NCBI GenBank assembly: GCA_903828675.1
Contig: CAIKND010000215.1
Location: 1 to 34,973 of the forward strand
Length of the DNA: 34,973 nt
Origin: an uncultured Acidobacteriaceae bacterium
GTDB taxonomy: Bacteria; Acidobacteriota; Terriglobia; Terriglobales; Acidobacteriaceae
Reading direction: 5' to 3'
Shown: one piece after another, positions 33,278 through 34,973 of the stretch
How positions within the stretch are numbered: the first letter of the stretch is position 1
Layout of the letters: every line of letters starts with the position of its first letter
Program-made: the position numbers and the translations under genes
The notes under the pieces: model-generated
Database searches by the model: none
Told to the model about the DNA's origin: nothing
The model's input: only the letters and a program-made list of their open reading frames with translations

Positions 33278-34752
33278 GCACTCAAGACAAAGTAAGGATT
33301 AAGCAACTACCCACCGGAGTCCCGGGCCTCGACGAAATTGTGGGCGGCGGTCTCCCGGAATTCTCGTTCAACATCATCGCGGGTGCTCCTGGAAGCGGAA
33401 AGACGACACTGGCGCACCAGTTCGTGTTTGCCAATGCCACCCCGGAGCGTCCTGCGCTCTATTTCACAGTCTTGGGCGAATCAGCCATCAAGATGCTGCG
33501 CTACCAGCAGCAGTACACATTTTTCGATCCGGCGATGCTGCCCGCCTCGATTCGCTTCGTCAACCTGAGCCAGGTAGTTTTGGAAGAGGATCTCGGAGCT
33601 GTTTTGGATCAGATTATCAAGGAAGTCGAAAAGGCCAACCCCGCGGTTGTGGTTGTCGACTCCTTCCGCACCATGGTCCGGAGGCCGGAAAGCAGCATGG
33701 ACCTGCAGTCCTTCATTCAACGGCTGGCCCTGTTTCTGGCCAGTTGGCAAGCTACGACGTTTCTGATCGGTGAATATGCGGAGGAGGAACTACGGGATAA
33801 TCCCATTTTTACCGTCGCCGATGGCCTGTTCTGGCTGCGCCAAACGGCTGAGCGGAATTCAATTGTGCGGAAGTTACAAATTATTAAGCTGCGCGGTCAG
33901 GACTCGGTGCCGGGGCTGCACACATTCCGAATAACCGACGCCGGAATCCAAGCCTTCTCGCGTACTTTTGGGTTGACGGGGCACGTGAAGAATCCCCCCA
34001 GCCAGCGACGCCTTTCCTTTGGGATTCCGGAGTTGGACAAGATGCTCGGTGGCGGCGTTCGCGAAGGCGATAGTGTGCTCGTAGCGGGGTCTTCGGGAAC
34101 CGGGAAATCTGTTCTGGCAACGCAGTTCATTGCTGAAGGCATACGCCAGGGCGAGCCGGGAATTGTTGCGGTTTTTGAAGAGCGCCCGCAGGCGTACGCG
34201 GAGCGAGCGGCCAGCCTGGGTTTGGATCTGGAAACGCCGCAGAGAGATGGCAAACTCACAATCCTCTATTTGCGACCACTGGATCTCTCGGTGGATGAGA
34301 CCATGCACTCGATTCTCGACGCCGTGCAGAAGATTGGCGCCAAGCGTCTGGTGATTGATTCATTGGCGGGCTTTGAGATGGCGCTTTCGCCGGGCTTCCG
34401 CGCGGACTTTCGTGAGTCACTCTACCGCATGATCTTCGCGTTGACGGGAATCGGCGTGACGATTCTAAGCACGGTTGAAGTGGATGAGTCTTTCACTGAA
34501 TTTCCGTTCAGTACTTACTCGATATCTTTCCTCACCGACGACATTGTCCGGCTTCGTTATGTTTCCATCGATGGCCAGCTTCGCAAGATCATGGTGGTGA
34601 TCAAGATGCGTGGTGGAAATCATGCCAAGGATATCCGCGAGTATGAGATCACGTCCGCCGGCTTTGTGATCCTCGGCAAGCGTCTCACAAATTATCAGGG
34701 CCTGATCAGTGGGATCCCGGTCCGTTCGGGCGGACCCGACTCGATGGACTAG
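33274..34752 (+). CDS. KaiC-like double-domain RecA-fold ATPase
   Basis: A 492-residue protein with two KaiC domains. Domain 1 has Walker A GAPGSGKT (37-44), a lone Glu in LGES where KaiC has a Glu pair, and Walker B VVVVDS (125-130). Domain 2 has Walker A GSSGTGKS (272-279), the catalytic pair FEE (301-303) and Walker B RLVIDS (358-363), then YVSIDGQLRKIMVVIKMRG and IREYEIT, as in cyanobacterial KaiC CII. By alignment S418 matches the KaiC phosphosite S431, but F419 replaces T432. Outside Cyanobacteria such proteins are linked to stress or signalling output rather than a proven clock. No kaiA or kaiB is visible; the window ends 221 bp later. The start is GTG, overlapping the previous gene. 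Confidence 0.93.
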   Translation: MSTQDKVRIKQLPTGVPGLDEIVGGGLPEFSFNIIAGAPGSGKTTLAHQFVFANATPERPALYFTVLGESAIKMLRYQQQYTFFDPAMLPASIRFVNLSQVVLEEDLGAVLDQIIKEVEKANPAVVVVDSFRTMVRRPESSMDLQSFIQRLALFLASWQATTFLIGEYAEEELRDNPIFTVADGLFWLRQTAERNSIVRKLQIIKLRGQDSVPGLHTFRITDAGIQAFSRTFGLTGHVKNPPSQRRLSFGIPELDKMLGGGVREGDSVLVAGSSGTGKSVLATQFIAEGIRQGEPGIVAVFEERPQAYAERAASLGLDLETPQRDGKLTILYLRPLDLSVDETMHSILDAVQKIGAKRLVIDSLAGFEMALSPGFRADFRESLYRMIFALTGIGVTILSTVEVDESFTEFPFSTYSISFLTDDIVRLRYVSIDGQLRKIMVVIKMRGGNHAKDIREYEITSAGFVILGKRLTNYQGLISGIPVRSGGPDSMD

Positions 34753-34973
34753 CCTTCGCTGGACACGGGAATTGAGCATAAGAGCTAAGGAAGCTCTGAT
34801 TGAGTCTTATTCCACGCCGAGCATTCGCTCAAGGGGCTAAACAGCGAACGACCGGCGAATGGCAGGTCGATGAGGGAAGGACCATTTGTCTGAGGGATAT
34901 TCTACTTTTGTCATGTTGACGGCAAGTAGTCCGAAATAGCCATTGGTGCTTCCATTGGAGCCCGTTAAACAGC
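34753..34973 (+). other. Region after the kaiC-like gene, no feature recognised
   Basis: No hairpin terminator and no protein-like frame is seen in these 221 bp. TTGACG near 34917 could be a -35 box for a gene beyond the window, but no clear -10 follows. A kaiB, histidine kinase or response regulator gene often follows such kaiC genes, but this cannot be seen here. Confidence 0.35.

Overview
The window looks like a chromosomal segment from a soil Acidobacteriota member, most likely class Terriglobia (Acidobacteriaceae and relatives). This is inferred from the GC-rich base use, the style of the housekeeping proteins, the many secreted glycoside hydrolases, the KaiC-like and Crp/Fnr genes, and the palindromic intergenic repeats. 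No rRNA or tRNA gene is present to settle the taxonomy.

Layout. Positions 1-98 hold the 5' end of a group IIC intron on the minus strand, cut by the window edge and sitting just behind the tsf terminator. Positions 106-2948 (minus) carry the translation genes rplM, rpsI, rpsB and tsf, with a terminator-like hairpin between rpsB and tsf. Upstream of rplM is about 340 bp of hairpin-rich DNA with no recognisable gene. A toxin-antitoxin pair (DUF4258-like toxin, MqsA/YgiT-like antitoxin), a small membrane-anchored unknown protein and a DEAD-box helicase follow at 3375-6143. Next are a class II aldolase and an MFS sugar porter (7566-8900 and 6624-7430, minus), and the divergent iron-sulfur repair protein Ric.

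Positions 9.8-11.3 kb hold a perfect 20-bp-arm palindrome, a secreted unknown protein and two dispersed repeats. Then come ffh, a DMP19/DUF4375-like gene and a peroxiredoxin-like gene (plus strand, tightly packed), yggU/yggS (minus), a DUF486 membrane protein and trxB. Positions 16.5-28.9 kb form a loose polysaccharide-use region: GH125 exo-mannosidase, an alpha-glucuronidase-like enzyme, GH105 unsaturated rhamnogalacturonyl hydrolase and GH92 alpha-mannosidase, all with export signals. Interleaved are a large secreted protein with a ruined metzincin motif and purU.

Positions 29.1-34.75 kb are a plus-strand signalling block: a perfect TGTGA-N6-TCACA site, a tandem universal stress protein, a cyclic-nucleotide-binding-domain protein with no DNA-binding domain, an FNR-like regulator with four candidate cluster cysteines but a CRP-like recognition helix, and three genes that end in a double-domain KaiC-like ATPase. 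The two genes before kaiC are paralogues of an uncharacterised family. The second overlaps kaiC by 4 nt. This KaiC-linked trio is the best candidate for an undescribed system, and the redox-sensor/stress-protein circuit next to it is the second.
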